Part shown: positions 50,222-59,119 of the stretch, piece by piece
Numbering within the stretch: position 1 is the first letter of the stretch
Layout: the number at the start of each line of letters is the position of its first letter
NCBI RefSeq assembly: GCF_022869005.1
Contig: NZ_JALIEA010000006.1
Location: 62,001-126,000, forward strand
DNA length: 64,000 nt
Direction of reading: 5' to 3'
DNA from: Corynebacterium kalidii
Lineage (GTDB): Bacteria > Actinomycetota > Actinomycetes > Mycobacteriales > Mycobacteriaceae
Notes under the pieces: model-generated
What the model was told of the DNA's origin: nothing
The model's database searches: none
The model's input: the letters and a program-made list of their open reading frames with translations, nothing else
Program-made: the position numbers and the translations under genes

Positions 50222-51009
50222 GGACGACCGTCGGTGCGGAACTGCGCAAGGCGGCCACACTCCCCGCGGTGTGGGCCGGGGCGGCCGTGACGGTGGTGGG
50301 GTCGGTGGCCCTGGCCGTCCTCAACGCCGTCAGCGTGCGCGGCGCCGTGTCCTCCGGGCAGGAGGACATGATCGCCGATTCGTCAGGCACCTCGCCGTTC
50401 GAGTCCGCGGTCACGGCGATGCCGATCACCGGCGTGATCGGGGCGCTGGTCATCGGCGTGGTGGTCATCGGCAGCGAGTACACCGCGGACCGTGCCGAGT
50501 CCGGCGGCGGACGTCAGATCGCCACCACCCTGGTGTCGTCCCCGCGCCGGGTGGACCTGCTGGTCTCGAAGGTCGTCACGGTTGTGGCCCTCGTAGTCGC
50601 GACGGCCCTGGTGGCGGTCCCGGCGTCGGTCGGTGTGGCGTGGGTGGTGACCGGGTCCGTGGCGCAGGAGAGCGTGTCGCTGTCGGACGCCCTGCTGCGG
50701 TCCGGCGGGGCGACGCTGTACTGGGCGTGCATGGGGTTGATCGCCTTCGCCGTCACCGTCCTGACCCGCAGCGGGACGATCCCCCTGGTGGTCTTCATCG
50801 CCAACAGCTCGTTGGTGTCGGTGACGTTCCTGTTGAGCCGGGTGACCGAGCTGGCGAACTGGCTGCCGGACATGGCCGGACGCAACCTCTTCGGCATCGA
50901 GGGTGCCGAGGGCGGCCTGGAACCCCTGCCCGGTGCGCTGGTGATGCTGGCGTGGACGCTGGTGATGCTGGTCATCGCCGGTGTCGTCTTCGAACGACGG
51001 GACGGGTGA
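50218..51009 (+). CDS. ABC exporter permease 1
   Basis: 263-residue ABC-2-type membrane protein with six segments: ATLPAVWAGAAVTVVGSV, ITGVIGALVIGVVVIGSEY, VVTVVALVVATALVAV and three later ones. The EYTADRAESGGGRQIATTLV stretch after the second helix is typical of lantibiotic/bacitracin-type permeases. ATG overlaps the ATPase stop. It probably pairs with the next gene product as a heterodimer. Confidence 0.85.
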   Translation: MRTTVGAELRKAATLPAVWAGAAVTVVGSVALAVLNAVSVRGAVSSGQEDMIADSSGTSPFESAVTAMPITGVIGALVIGVVVIGSEYTADRAESGGGRQIATTLVSSPRRVDLLVSKVVTVVALVVATALVAVPASVGVAWVVTGSVAQESVSLSDALLRSGGATLYWACMGLIAFAVTVLTRSGTIPLVVFIANSSLVSVTFLLSRVTELANWLPDMAGRNLFGIEGAEGGLEPLPGALVMLAWTLVMLVIAGVVFERRDG

Positions 51010-51013
51010 CGTG

Positions 51014-51745
51014 ATGGGTACCGTAGACACGCCGGCAGCCACACCGACGCGGAGCATCGCGCGCACCACGGCAGCGGAGCTGGAGAAACTGCGCACCCTC
51101 CCCGCGGTGACCGTGACAGTCCTGGCGACCGTGGCTTTCACCGTGGTGTTCACCGCGGCGATGGGAGGGCCGTCGGAGGATATGCCGGTGCTGCAGATCG
51201 TTCCCTTCCTGCAGGTCGGCATCATCCTGCTGGGGATCCTGCCGACCGCGCACGAGTACGCCGGGGGGCAGTTCCGGACCACACTGACCGCGGAGCCCCG
51301 TCGCGGGCACCTGCTGCTCGGCAAGACCGTCGCCACGGGCACCGTGGTGGCGGGCGCGGTGATCCTGACGCTGGGCAGCGGGGTACTGATGGCGACGGTG
51401 ACAGGAGACTCCGGCAGCAGTACCCCCGGTGACGACGCAGCCCGCCTGCTCGGTGCCGCCGTGTATCTCGTCCTGGTCGGGGTGTTCTCCCACCTCGTCA
51501 CCGCGTCGGTCAGGCACATGGTCCCGGCGCTGGTCGGGCTGCTGGCCCTGGTGGTGGTGTTCCCTCCGCTGGTCGCCGCGGTCACCGAGCACGCCCGCTG
51601 GCTGCCGGGGGAGGCCGGCGCGATGCTGTACCGGTCGCGGCCCGACGCGGTGCTGGGCCCGGTGGGCGGGGCGCTGGTTCTGGTCGGGTGGATAGTTGTC
51701 GCAGCGGTGGTCGCGGTTGTCCTGGCGCGCCGGCGGGACGGGTGA
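51014..51745 (+). CDS. ABC exporter permease 2
   Basis: 243-residue ABC-2-type membrane protein with the same layout as its neighbour: AELEKLRTLPAVTVTVLATV, LQVGIILLGILPTAHEYAGG and QFRTTLTAEPRRGHLLLGKT match the equivalent loop of permease 1. So the two arose by duplication. ATG 51014 follows the upstream stop by 4 nt; GTG 51011 is an alternative. Last gene of the exporter operon. Confidence 0.85.
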   Translation: MGTVDTPAATPTRSIARTTAAELEKLRTLPAVTVTVLATVAFTVVFTAAMGGPSEDMPVLQIVPFLQVGIILLGILPTAHEYAGGQFRTTLTAEPRRGHLLLGKTVATGTVVAGAVILTLGSGVLMATVTGDSGSSTPGDDAARLLGAAVYLVLVGVFSHLVTASVRHMVPALVGLLALVVVFPPLVAAVTEHARWLPGEAGAMLYRSRPDAVLGPVGGALVLVGWIVVAAVVAVVLARRRDG

Positions 51746-51803
51746 CCTGACGGGACGGCGGCGGAGCGGCTGAGACCCCGGGGCGTGATGGGGATGTTCT
51801 GGC

Positions 51804-52148
51804 CTACCAGATCTTGTCCACCCAGGCGGAGTAGCTGGCGCCACCGGGCAGGAAGACCTGGCCGAGAGAGTACCTATCGGGGGTGCCCCCGATCCCGCGG
51901 TAGAACATGCCCGGCTGGGTGCGGCAGTTGCCCTCGGTGTACCCGCCGAAGACGGGGCCGATCCTCACGTCGTGGTTGATCCGGCACGCAACAGTGAGCG
52001 CCTTGGTTTCAGCTTCCGGCGCGGCACTCGCGGCCGGAGCGGCGAGGCCGGCAACGAGACCGGCGCCGGCGGCGGCGACAGTGGCGCGGGTGGCCCAGCG
52101 GCGGAGGGCGGACGGCCGGGTGGGCATGGACGGACTGGTGTGGGACAT
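51804..52148 (-). CDS. Small secreted protein, unknown function
   Basis: 114 residues: a basic N-terminus and hydrophobic core (ATVAAAGAGLVAGLAAPA) ending in the signal-peptidase site ASAA. The mature part of about 65 residues has two Cys (TVACRIN, GNCRTQPG) that probably form a disulfide, and several Gly/Tyr. It resembles other small exported actinobacterial proteins but I cannot name a family. AGGAGAGTGCCCG before ATG 52148. Confidence 0.68.
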   Translation of the reverse strand: MSHTSPSMPTRPSALRRWATRATVAAAGAGLVAGLAAPAASAAPEAETKALTVACRINHDVRIGPVFGGYTEGNCRTQPGMFYRGIGGTPDRYSLGQVFLPGGASYSAWVDKIW

Positions 52149-52320
52149 CGGGCACTCTCCTGTGATGGTGCGGAAGGCAGCGGAAGATAATGACAGAAAC
52201 AGAGCGACGGTGACTGAGGACGTCATACTCAGCCGTCGCCGGTGGATCGATCATTACATAATCACTTAAGGGGCTCAAGGTTTTGCGCGATTCCGGTCTC
52301 AGTCGGCAACCGTCACGCGG

Positions 52321-52950
52321 TCAGTCCTCGTCGCGCCTGTCCCGGGGCTCCAGCTCCTGCATCCGCTCGGCGGCCCGGCGCAGCCGGTCCTTCCGTGTCT
52401 CCTGGTCGGCTTCCTTGATCTCCTCGAAGAGTTCCTCGTCCTCGTCGGAGTACTTCAGCAGCATCCGTGGCAGCGACAGGGTGACCACCAGTGACGGCCA
52501 TACGATCCAGGCGTAGCTCAGGTCGACGACGAACTGCAGCACCAGGAAGGTCACCAGCGTCACCCCGAAGACCACCCCGTCGATGGTCTGCACCAGCTTT
52601 CCCCGCCTGCGCAGGCTCTCCAGCTCGGCGACCTCCGCGTCGCGTGGGGACGGCCCGGTTCCGGGAGAGGACGCGGCCACGTCGTCCTGCCCCGGTACCG
52701 CGACGGCCGAGCCGTGCGCGTCGAAGGGGAGCCCGCCGGGCAGGTCGGTGAACAGTGGACGCAGCTCGCCCACCGTCTTCGCCTCGGCGACGGTGCCCGA
52801 GCGTTCGTCGAACTCGTGCTCGTCCAGGCGGCCGTCGGCGAAGTGGGTCCCCAACGCGCTCAGCGCGTGGACCCTGTCGTTGTCGCTGAGGCGTAACCTG
52901 TCCACACCACGTGCGTCACCGGCGCCGCCCGCGTCACCCGTATCACTCAT
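52321..52950 (-). CDS. DUF1707 (SHOCT-like) domain membrane protein
   Basis: 209 residues. The N-terminal DUF1707 domain reads LRLSDNDRVHALSALGTHFADGRLDEHEFDER, cited by its core GRLDEHEFDER, a pattern found in many actinobacterial membrane proteins. Then follow a linker, a hairpin of two hydrophobic segments (VFGVTLVTFLVLQFVV, AWIVWPSLVVTLSL) and a charged helical tail. The molecular function of DUF1707 proteins is unknown. Confidence 0.83.
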   Translation of the reverse strand: MSDTGDAGGAGDARGVDRLRLSDNDRVHALSALGTHFADGRLDEHEFDERSGTVAEAKTVGELRPLFTDLPGGLPFDAHGSAVAVPGQDDVAASSPGTGPSPRDAEVAELESLRRRGKLVQTIDGVVFGVTLVTFLVLQFVVDLSYAWIVWPSLVVTLSLPRMLLKYSDEDEELFEEIKEADQETRKDRLRRAAERMQELEPRDRRDED

Positions 52951-53006
52951 GTGGTCAGGCTACCAATACGTGCGGAATGGGCCGGTGCGCATGCACAATA
53001 TGAGTT

Positions 53007-54167
53007 ATGCAGGAACGTTGGGACCACCGCGCAGATCTTGCCGAGCAGGCAATCACCGAACGCCACGGCGGGCGGCTCTGGGCCGTGCCCCGGACCAACC
53101 TCGCCGTCGTCGCGTGGCCACCGACCACCCGTGACAAACTCTTCTACCACTGGCACTACTGGTGGCAGGCCCACTACATCGACTGCCAGGTCGACGCCGC
53201 CCTGCGCCGTAACACCCGGCTGCGCCTCAGCTTCATCCGGCGCACCGTCCGCGGCATGCGGATACGCAACTTCGGCCGGCTGACCCGCAACAGCTACTAC
53301 GACGACAAGGCGTGGCTCGCCCTCGCCCTGGAGCGTGTCGAGCGCCTCGACCGCTACGGCAAGGTCCGCTACCGTCACGCCCTGGAACAGGACATCTTCG
53401 ACGGCGTCGACCCCCTCACCGGTGTCATGCCGTGGCGTGTCGGCGAGACGTTCTACAACGTGCCCACCAACGGGCCGGTCGCGATCCTCGCCGCCCGGAC
53501 GGGCCGGGTCGAGCTGGCCGAGCAGCTCGTCGACTGGGTCCACGCCAACCTCATCGACACCGACGGCCTGGTGATGGACGGGATCAAGATGAAGCTCTCG
53601 GGGCCGGAGACCGTCCCGGAGATCCACGCCTACTGCCAGGGGGTGATGATCGGGGCGAACCTGGAGCTCGCCCGCGCCCAGCGACGGGCCGCCGGTATCG
53701 ACATGGACGCCGTGGACCCGGTCGGCACCCAGGCGCTCACCCGCGTGCACCGGCTCGTCGAGGCCGTCTCCCACCACATGACCAACCCGAACTGGTCGTT
53801 GGACTGGAAGGCGCAGGGCGGGGACAACGGCCTGTTCAAGGGGATCCTCGCCCGCTACCTCGCCCTGGTCGCGACCTCGTTGCCCGGCGACGACCGGGCC
53901 AGTGCAGCGACGCGGCGTCTGGCCCGACGGATCGTCCTGCGGTCGGCGGAGTCGGTGTGGCGCTACCGCCTGGAGGTCGACGGACTGCCGGTGTTCCCCG
54001 CGTCCTGGGGCGGCGACGCGGTCCTGCCGCAGGCCGGCGGGCTGATGGGTGCCGCGCTGGCCGGTTCCGCCGCCTCCGCGGAGATCCCGGAACGTGACCT
54101 GTCGGTCCAGCTCTCCGGGTGGATGCTCATGGAGGCCGCCGCCGCGGTCACCGACGACGGCGAATGA
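53007..54167 (+). CDS. GH76-family glycoside hydrolase without signal peptide
   Basis: 386-residue protein of the alpha-1,6-mannanase family. The adjacent catalytic Asp pair of GH76 is in NSYYDDKAWLALAL, and the later conserved segment is QGGDNGLFKGILARY. There is no signal peptide or lipobox: the sequence starts MQERWDHRADLAEQAITERH. The protein is therefore predicted cytoplasmic, unusual for an enzyme family that attacks extracellular mannans. Mannan-containing lipoglycans of corynebacteria are possible substrates if it is exported by another route. It sits immediately upstream of fba. Confidence 0.82.
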   Translation: MQERWDHRADLAEQAITERHGGRLWAVPRTNLAVVAWPPTTRDKLFYHWHYWWQAHYIDCQVDAALRRNTRLRLSFIRRTVRGMRIRNFGRLTRNSYYDDKAWLALALERVERLDRYGKVRYRHALEQDIFDGVDPLTGVMPWRVGETFYNVPTNGPVAILAARTGRVELAEQLVDWVHANLIDTDGLVMDGIKMKLSGPETVPEIHAYCQGVMIGANLELARAQRRAAGIDMDAVDPVGTQALTRVHRLVEAVSHHMTNPNWSLDWKAQGGDNGLFKGILARYLALVATSLPGDDRASAATRRLARRIVLRSAESVWRYRLEVDGLPVFPASWGGDAVLPQAGGLMGAALAGSAASAEIPERDLSVQLSGWMLMEAAAAVTDDGE

Positions 54168-54210
54168 TCCACCGCCGGGACCTTGGGTGACCCCGGAGGG
54201 GTGAGGGCGA

Positions 54211-54239
54211 CTGACAGATCCGCCGGAGCACGGCATACT
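54211..54239 (+). promoter_or_regulatory. fba promoter
   Basis: -35 CTGACA (54211-54216) and -10 CATACT (54234-54239) with an exact 17-bp spacer, 51 nt before the fba ATG. This is the best-formed housekeeping promoter in the window. Confidence 0.6.
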
Positions 54240-54290
54240 TGAACGGAGAACGCGGAACCCCACCCGTCGACCACACACGGAGGAACACCC

Positions 54291-55328
54291 ATGCCCATCG
54301 CAACACCCGCCGTCTACCGCGACATGCTGGACAAGGCCAAGGAGGGCGGTTTCGCCTTCCCGGCGATCAACTGCACCTCGTCGGAGACGATCAACGCGGC
54401 CCTGAAGGGGTTCGCGGACGCCGAGTCCGACGGCATCATCCAGTTCTCCACCGGCGGCGCGGAGTTCGGTTCCGGGCTCGGTGTGAAGAACATGGTCGCC
54501 GGTGCCGAGGCGCTGGCGCACTTCGCACACCAGGCCGCGAAGCACTACGGCGTCAATGTCGCCCTGCACACCGACCACTGCCAGAAGGAGAAGCTCGACA
54601 CCTACGTCCGTCCCCTGGTCGAGATCTCCCGCAAGCGCGTCGAGGCCGGTGAGAACCCGCTGTTCCAGTCCCACATGTGGGACGGTTCGGCCATCCCGAT
54701 CGACGAGAACCTCGAGATCGCCAAGGACCTGCTGCCCCGCTGTGCCGAGGCGAACATCATCCTCGAGATCGAGATCGGCGTCGTCGGCGGCGAGGAGGAC
54801 GGTGTCGAGGCCAAGGCCGGCGACAACCTGTACACCACCGCCGAGGACTTCGAGAAGACCGTCGACGCCATCGGCGCCGGTGACCGGGGGCAGCGCTACC
54901 TGCTGGCCGCCACCTTCGGCAACGTCCACGGCGTGTACAAGCCCGGCAACGTGAAGCTGCGCCCGGAGGTCCTGGACATGGGCCAGAAGACCGCGGCGAA
55001 GAAGCTGGGCCTGTCTGAGGACGCGCAGCCCTTCGACTTCGTGTTCCACGGCGGCTCCGGTTCCGAGAAGGAGAAGATCGAGGAGGCGCTGCGGTACGGC
55101 GTGATCAAGATGAACGTCGACACCGACACCCAGTACGCCTTCACCCGTCCGGTCGCCGGCCACATGTTCGCCAACTACGACGGCGTGCTGAAGGTCGACG
55201 GCGAGGTCGGCAACAAGAAGGTCTACGACCCGCGTTCCTACCTGAAGAAGGCGGAGGCCGCGATGAGCGAGCGTGTCGTCGAGGCATGCCGCGACCTGCA
55301 CTCCGTCGGCACCACGCTGTCGAAGTAA
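54291..55328 (+). CDS. fba: Fructose-bisphosphate aldolase, class II
   Basis: Glycolysis/gluconeogenesis enzyme that splits fructose 1,6-bisphosphate into DHAP and glyceraldehyde 3-phosphate; Zn-dependent, cytoplasmic. Zinc ligands and catalytic Asp lie in VALHTDHCQKEK, then LEIEIGVVGGEEDGVE, a His in FGNVHGVYKPGN and one in FVFHGGSGSEKEK, with the phosphate loop NVDTDTQYAFTRP. At 345 residues it is the standard actinobacterial form. CGGAGGAACACCC precedes the ATG. Followed after 14 nt by the DUF3151 gene. Confidence 0.97.
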   Translation: MPIATPAVYRDMLDKAKEGGFAFPAINCTSSETINAALKGFADAESDGIIQFSTGGAEFGSGLGVKNMVAGAEALAHFAHQAAKHYGVNVALHTDHCQKEKLDTYVRPLVEISRKRVEAGENPLFQSHMWDGSAIPIDENLEIAKDLLPRCAEANIILEIEIGVVGGEEDGVEAKAGDNLYTTAEDFEKTVDAIGAGDRGQRYLLAATFGNVHGVYKPGNVKLRPEVLDMGQKTAAKKLGLSEDAQPFDFVFHGGSGSEKEKIEEALRYGVIKMNVDTDTQYAFTRPVAGHMFANYDGVLKVDGEVGNKKVYDPRSYLKKAEAAMSERVVEACRDLHSVGTTLSK

Positions 55329-55342
55329 GGGGCGGGGAACCG

Positions 55343-55828
55343 ATGGCGGAACAGATCCGTAAGGGCCGTGACCTCTTCGGCGCGGAGCACCCGGAGGTAC
55401 GTCTGCCGGTGGAGTTGGCCACCGCGGTGACCGGGTCGGAGTCCCTCGAGGAGCTCGAGACCCTGGCCGTGGCGAACCCGAAGGACTCCGGTGTGTGGGC
55501 CGCGCTGGCCGGCTACCACCTGTCCCAGGGTGCGGGGCAGGGGACCGAGAAGGTCACCGCCTACGCCTGCGCACGCACCGGCTACCACCGCGGGCTCGAC
55601 GCGCTGCGTTCCAACGGGTGGCGCGGCACCGGCCCGGTGCCGTGGGCCCATGAGCCGAACCGTGGCGTCCTGCGCGCGATCATGATGCTCGCGACCGCGG
55701 CCCAGGCCATCGGCGAGGAGGACGAGTACATCCGGTGCCTCAACCTCGTCAACGACTGCGACCCGGGCGCCGCCGAGGCCATGTCCTCAGGTGCTGCAGG
55801 GTCTGACGGGGCGTCTCCGGAGGCGTAG
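55343..55828 (+). CDS. DUF3151 family protein
   Basis: 161-residue cytoplasmic protein downstream of fba, a conserved position in actinobacteria. Helical, TPR-like composition: ELETLAVANPKDSGVWAALA, GYHRGLDALRSNGWRGTGPVPW (core LRSNGWRGTGPVPW) and NRGVLRAIMMLATAAQAIGE are the recognisable family segments. Function unknown. The start is ATG 55343, with GGGGCGGGGAACCG upstream. The following gene starts 6 nt after its stop. Confidence 0.88.
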   Translation: MAEQIRKGRDLFGAEHPEVRLPVELATAVTGSESLEELETLAVANPKDSGVWAALAGYHLSQGAGQGTEKVTAYACARTGYHRGLDALRSNGWRGTGPVPWAHEPNRGVLRAIMMLATAAQAIGEEDEYIRCLNLVNDCDPGAAEAMSSGAAGSDGASPEA

Positions 55829-55834
55829 GCGACG

Positions 55835-56824
55835 GTGCGGCGGCTGCTGCGGGCCGTCCCGACGGGCGCCCTCGTCCTGTTCCTGGTCTGGGCGTCCACC
55901 CCGTGGTGGCGGGTCACCGGCACATTGCCCGACAGCCTTGCCCGGTTCGTCCCCGCGGCGCAGGCGGTTTTTCCCGTCGCGGTCCTCGGGGCGCTCCTCT
56001 GCCTGGTGGTGGTGTGCTGGCAGGCGTGGCGACGACGCGCCGCATGGTGGTCCGTGGTCGCCGTCCTGCTCGTCGTGGGCGTCGTCCTGCCCGTCGGTAC
56101 GGTGACCACCCGGTCCGGCGCCCTGGGGGAGGCGTCGCACGGTGACGCCCCGGGGGAGACGCTGCGGGTGATGGCGCTCAACACCTTCTTCAACGGTGCC
56201 GACGACGCGTCGGTCATCGACGAGACCCGCAGACTCGACCCGGACTTCCTCGTCCTCACCGAGACCTCTCCCGCGGAGGTCTCGGCGGTGGCGCGGGGGA
56301 CAGGGCTGACCGCCACGGCGCCTGTCGAGGAGGGCGGCGGCGCGTCCGGCACGGCCGTCCTCGTCCGGCAGGACGCCCCGGCGCCGTCGCGGGTCACCGG
56401 TGACCACGGGCTGACCGGGCACCAGACCCCGTCGGTCCGGCTGGCGGGGTCCACACCGGTGGACGTCTACGGTGTGCACACCCTCCCGCCGGCGTTCAGT
56501 GACCTGGTCACCGGGTGGCGGGAGGACCTCGGCAGGCTGGCAGGCGGGTTCCCGGACGAGGGGATCCCGCTGGTCCTGGCGGGGGACTTCAACGCCACCG
56601 TCGCCCACCCGGAGTTCCGGGACCTCCTCGACCACACGGGGCTGACCAGGTGCGAGGGCGGTGGCTGGGTGCACCGGCCGGCGGGTGCGCCGACGTGGCC
56701 TGACCGGTTCCCGCTGGTGCGGATCGACCACGTGCTCGTCCGGGACGCCACCTGCACCGACGCCGGCACGGTGCGGGTCGAGGGGACGGACCACCGCGGG
56801 GTGTGGGCGGACATCACCGTCTGA
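55835..56824 (+). CDS. Membrane-anchored endonuclease/exonuclease/phosphatase-family protein
   Basis: 329 residues. Three N-terminal membrane segments (about residues 8-24, 42-62 and 70-88) are followed by an extracytoplasmic EEP domain: MALNTFFNGADDASVI, FLVLTETSP (metal-binding Glu), VYGVHTLPP, LAGDFNATVAHPEF and the terminal RIDHVLVRD and TDHRGVWADI. The catalytic Asp/Asn/His set is complete. Substrate could be a nucleic acid, phospholipid or phosphoinositide-like molecule; family context does not decide. GTG start 6 nt after DUF3151. Confidence 0.86.
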   Translation: MRRLLRAVPTGALVLFLVWASTPWWRVTGTLPDSLARFVPAAQAVFPVAVLGALLCLVVVCWQAWRRRAAWWSVVAVLLVVGVVLPVGTVTTRSGALGEASHGDAPGETLRVMALNTFFNGADDASVIDETRRLDPDFLVLTETSPAEVSAVARGTGLTATAPVEEGGGASGTAVLVRQDAPAPSRVTGDHGLTGHQTPSVRLAGSTPVDVYGVHTLPPAFSDLVTGWREDLGRLAGGFPDEGIPLVLAGDFNATVAHPEFRDLLDHTGLTRCEGGGWVHRPAGAPTWPDRFPLVRIDHVLVRDATCTDAGTVRVEGTDHRGVWADITV

Positions 56825-56864
56825 GCAGGTCAGGGTGGGGCGGTCCGGCGGGCCCGGACATGTC

Positions 56865-58415
56865 CTAATGCGCCGCCTGCGTCCCCTTCGGGGTGATCAG
56901 GAAGACCGCGGTGCCGACGAGGACCATGAGCGCACCGCCGATGACGCCGGCCACCTGCAGTGAGTCGGTGAAGGCCTCGGCCGCGCTGGACGCCAGGGCC
57001 GGCAGTTGCGCCTCCTCGGCGATGTGCATCGCGGCGCCGAGGGATTCACCGGCAGGGTCGACGACCGCACCGGGCAGTCCGAGCCCGGAGGCCAGGTCGT
57101 GCAGGTGGTCGCGGAACACCAGCGCCGAGACGCTCCCCAGCACCGTGATGCCCAGCACGGCGCCGAGTTCGTAGGAGGCCTCCTCCAGGGCGCCGGCGTT
57201 GCCCGCCTTGTCCTCCGGGGAGCCGCCCATGATCATCGCCGAGGCGATGGCCAGTGAGCCCACGCCGGCCCCGACCAGGACCATCGCCGCGAGGATCGTC
57301 GGGTAGGTGACGTCGCCGGGGGTCAGGCCGATGTAGAGCAGTCCTCCACCGGCGAGGACCAGGCCACCGGCCAGGACGCCGCGCGAGCCGACCAGACGGC
57401 TCAGTGGGGGAGCGGCGATGGACGCGACGGCGGCGGCCACGGCGACGGGGATCAGCTTCACGCCGGTCTCGATCGGGCTCGCCCCGTCGACGAGCTGCAG
57501 CCACTGGGCCAGCAGCAACAGGGCGGCGATCATGGCGAACGTCGAGCCGAGGGCCGCGATGATCCCGGCGGTGAAGGGGCGGTTGCGGAACAGCCGCAGC
57601 TCCAGCAGCGGTGAGTCGCTACGCAGGCAGCGCACGGTGAACCAGGCGAGGACCGCCACGGCGGCGGCGAAGGCGGCCAGGGCCTCCGGTACGGCGAACG
57701 ACGCCTCCTTGCCGAACTCCTTCACCGACCACACCAGCAGCACCATGCCCACCATGGACTGCACGGCGCCGAAGACGTCCCACCGTCCCGGGTCCGGCAC
57801 CGTGGACTCGGGCAGCAGGTAATACCCGGCGATGATCGCCAGCCCCATCAGCGGGACGTTCACCAGGAAGGCGGCATGCCAGCTGAAATGCTCCAGCAGG
57901 ATACCGCCGACCAGGGGGCCGAAGGCCGCGCCCAGGCCGGAGACGGCGGCCCAGATGCTCAGTGCGGTGGCGCGTTCCTTCAGGTCGGTGAAGATCACGC
58001 GGATCATCGACAGCGTCTGGGGCATGATCATGGCGCCGCCGACGCCCAGGAAGGCCCGGATCGCGATGATCTGGGCGGCGGAGTCGGCGACGAGGACCAG
58101 CAGGGAGGCGACGATGAAGAAGCTGTAGCCCAGCATCAGCATCTTCTTGCGTCCCCACCGGTCGGCCACCGCCGACCAGGACACCAGCAGTCCGGCGAGG
58201 ACCAGGGAGTAGATGTCCACGATCCAGAGCTGTTGGGTGGAGGTCGGCTGCAGCTCCGCGGACATCTCGGGCAGGGCGATGTTGAGGATGGTCATGTCCA
58301 TCGTGATCACCAGCAGGCTGGCGGTGAGCACGGCGGTGGCGGCCCAGCGGGCGGTGCGGGACATGCCGTCGGCGGGACGGGGGCGGCGGGCGGTGGGGCC
58401 GGTCGGTGTGGTCAC
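56865..58415 (-). CDS. MFS drug:H+ antiporter, DHA2 (14-segment) family
   Basis: 516-residue multidrug or disinfectant efflux pump. First helix motif D1 is TMDMTILNIALP (LVITMDMTILNIALPEMSA region), motif A is WSAVADRWGRKKML, and motif C-type GLGAAFGPLVGGILLEHFSW follows. Closest in layout to QacA/SmvA-like exporters. GTG 58415 is the chosen start because it overlaps the TetR stop (GTGA); ATG 58352 would remove a disordered 21-residue leader. Co-transcribed with and probably repressed by the TetR protein. Confidence 0.9.
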   Translation of the reverse strand: MTTPTGPTARRPRPADGMSRTARWAATAVLTASLLVITMDMTILNIALPEMSAELQPTSTQQLWIVDIYSLVLAGLLVSWSAVADRWGRKKMLMLGYSFFIVASLLVLVADSAAQIIAIRAFLGVGGAMIMPQTLSMIRVIFTDLKERATALSIWAAVSGLGAAFGPLVGGILLEHFSWHAAFLVNVPLMGLAIIAGYYLLPESTVPDPGRWDVFGAVQSMVGMVLLVWSVKEFGKEASFAVPEALAAFAAAVAVLAWFTVRCLRSDSPLLELRLFRNRPFTAGIIAALGSTFAMIAALLLLAQWLQLVDGASPIETGVKLIPVAVAAAVASIAAPPLSRLVGSRGVLAGGLVLAGGGLLYIGLTPGDVTYPTILAAMVLVGAGVGSLAIASAMIMGGSPEDKAGNAGALEEASYELGAVLGITVLGSVSALVFRDHLHDLASGLGLPGAVVDPAGESLGAAMHIAEEAQLPALASSAAEAFTDSLQVAGVIGGALMVLVGTAVFLITPKGTQAAH

Positions 58416-59053
58416 GGTGAGTGCTCCTGGTGTGGGTCGGGCATGTGGAGGAGTGCGGTGAGCACCGCGGCGACGGATGCGGCGTCGGTCGGGGTGTCGT
58501 GCAGTGCGGCGTGGACGGTGAGTCCGTCGATGTAGGCGACGGCCGCCGAGGCGCGGGCCCGGCCGACGCGTCCGGCGAGCAGGTCGGTGAGCTGGTCGGA
58601 CCACTGCAGGGCGAGCGTGCGCAGCGACGGGTCGGTCATGGCGGTGCTGATCATGGCGATGTTGGCCCGGACCTGGCGGGTGTCCTCCAGGAAGTCGGCC
58701 ATGATCTGCGCGCAGGTGGTGATGACCTCGTCGACTCCGGCGGGGCTGTCGAGGTTGCCGAGGATCCGGGCGATCTCGGCGAGTTCCTCCTCGGTCTCGT
58801 CGGCGAGGGTCTGCAAGGCCTCGTCGCGGAGGTCGTCGATGCTGTCGAAGTACTGGGTGGTGGACCCGACGGCGACGTGGGCGCGGGCGGCCACCGCCCG
58901 GTGGGTCAGTGACGACGCGCCCTTCTCGCAGATCAGTTCGGCGGCCGCGTCGAGGATCGCCGCACGGCGGCCGGCGGGGTCGCGTTTGCCGGGTCGGGGT
59001 ATCGCCGGGTGGTCCGGTGTGGGCACGTCTGCGGCCTTCCTGTTGATGGACAT
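58412..59053 (-). CDS. TetR-family repressor of the MFS efflux gene
   Basis: 213 residues. HTH: ILDAAAELICEKGASSLTHR through VAARAHVAVGSTTQYFDS. The C-terminal helices form a drug-binding-type pocket of unknown ligand. The ATG at 59053 lies directly against a CTGTACA/TGTACAG palindrome, indicating autoregulation of the tetR-MFS operon. A longer frame to 59329 overlaps the divergent FUSC gene and is rejected. Confidence 0.88.
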   Translation of the reverse strand: MSINRKAADVPTPDHPAIPRPGKRDPAGRRAAILDAAAELICEKGASSLTHRAVAARAHVAVGSTTQYFDSIDDLRDEALQTLADETEEELAEIARILGNLDSPAGVDEVITTCAQIMADFLEDTRQVRANIAMISTAMTDPSLRTLALQWSDQLTDLLAGRVGRARASAAVAYIDGLTVHAALHDTPTDAASVAAVLTALLHMPDPHQEHSP

Positions 59054-59075
59054 CTGTACATGTACATGTGTACAG
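59054..59075. promoter_or_regulatory. TetR operator CTGTACA-N8-TGTACAG
   Basis: Perfect 7-bp inverted repeat with an 8-bp spacer that is itself TGTACATG, so TGTACA occurs three times in 22 bp. It abuts the tetR start codon and is in the promoter region shared with the divergent FUSC gene. Confidence 0.75.
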
Positions 59076-59119
59076 GATCCGGGACGGGTGCCGCAACGGG
59101 ACATGTCACAATGGACGCC

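Noticed and set aside
48485-50260. Sensor kinase with a 295-residue N-terminal extension
   Set aside because: The extension is antisense to the ABC ATPase gene, and ATG 49375 has its own -10 box and membrane helices.
52947-55301. Long minus-strand frame antisense to the GH76 and fba genes
   Set aside because: Shadow of two real genes, with no start signal or motif.
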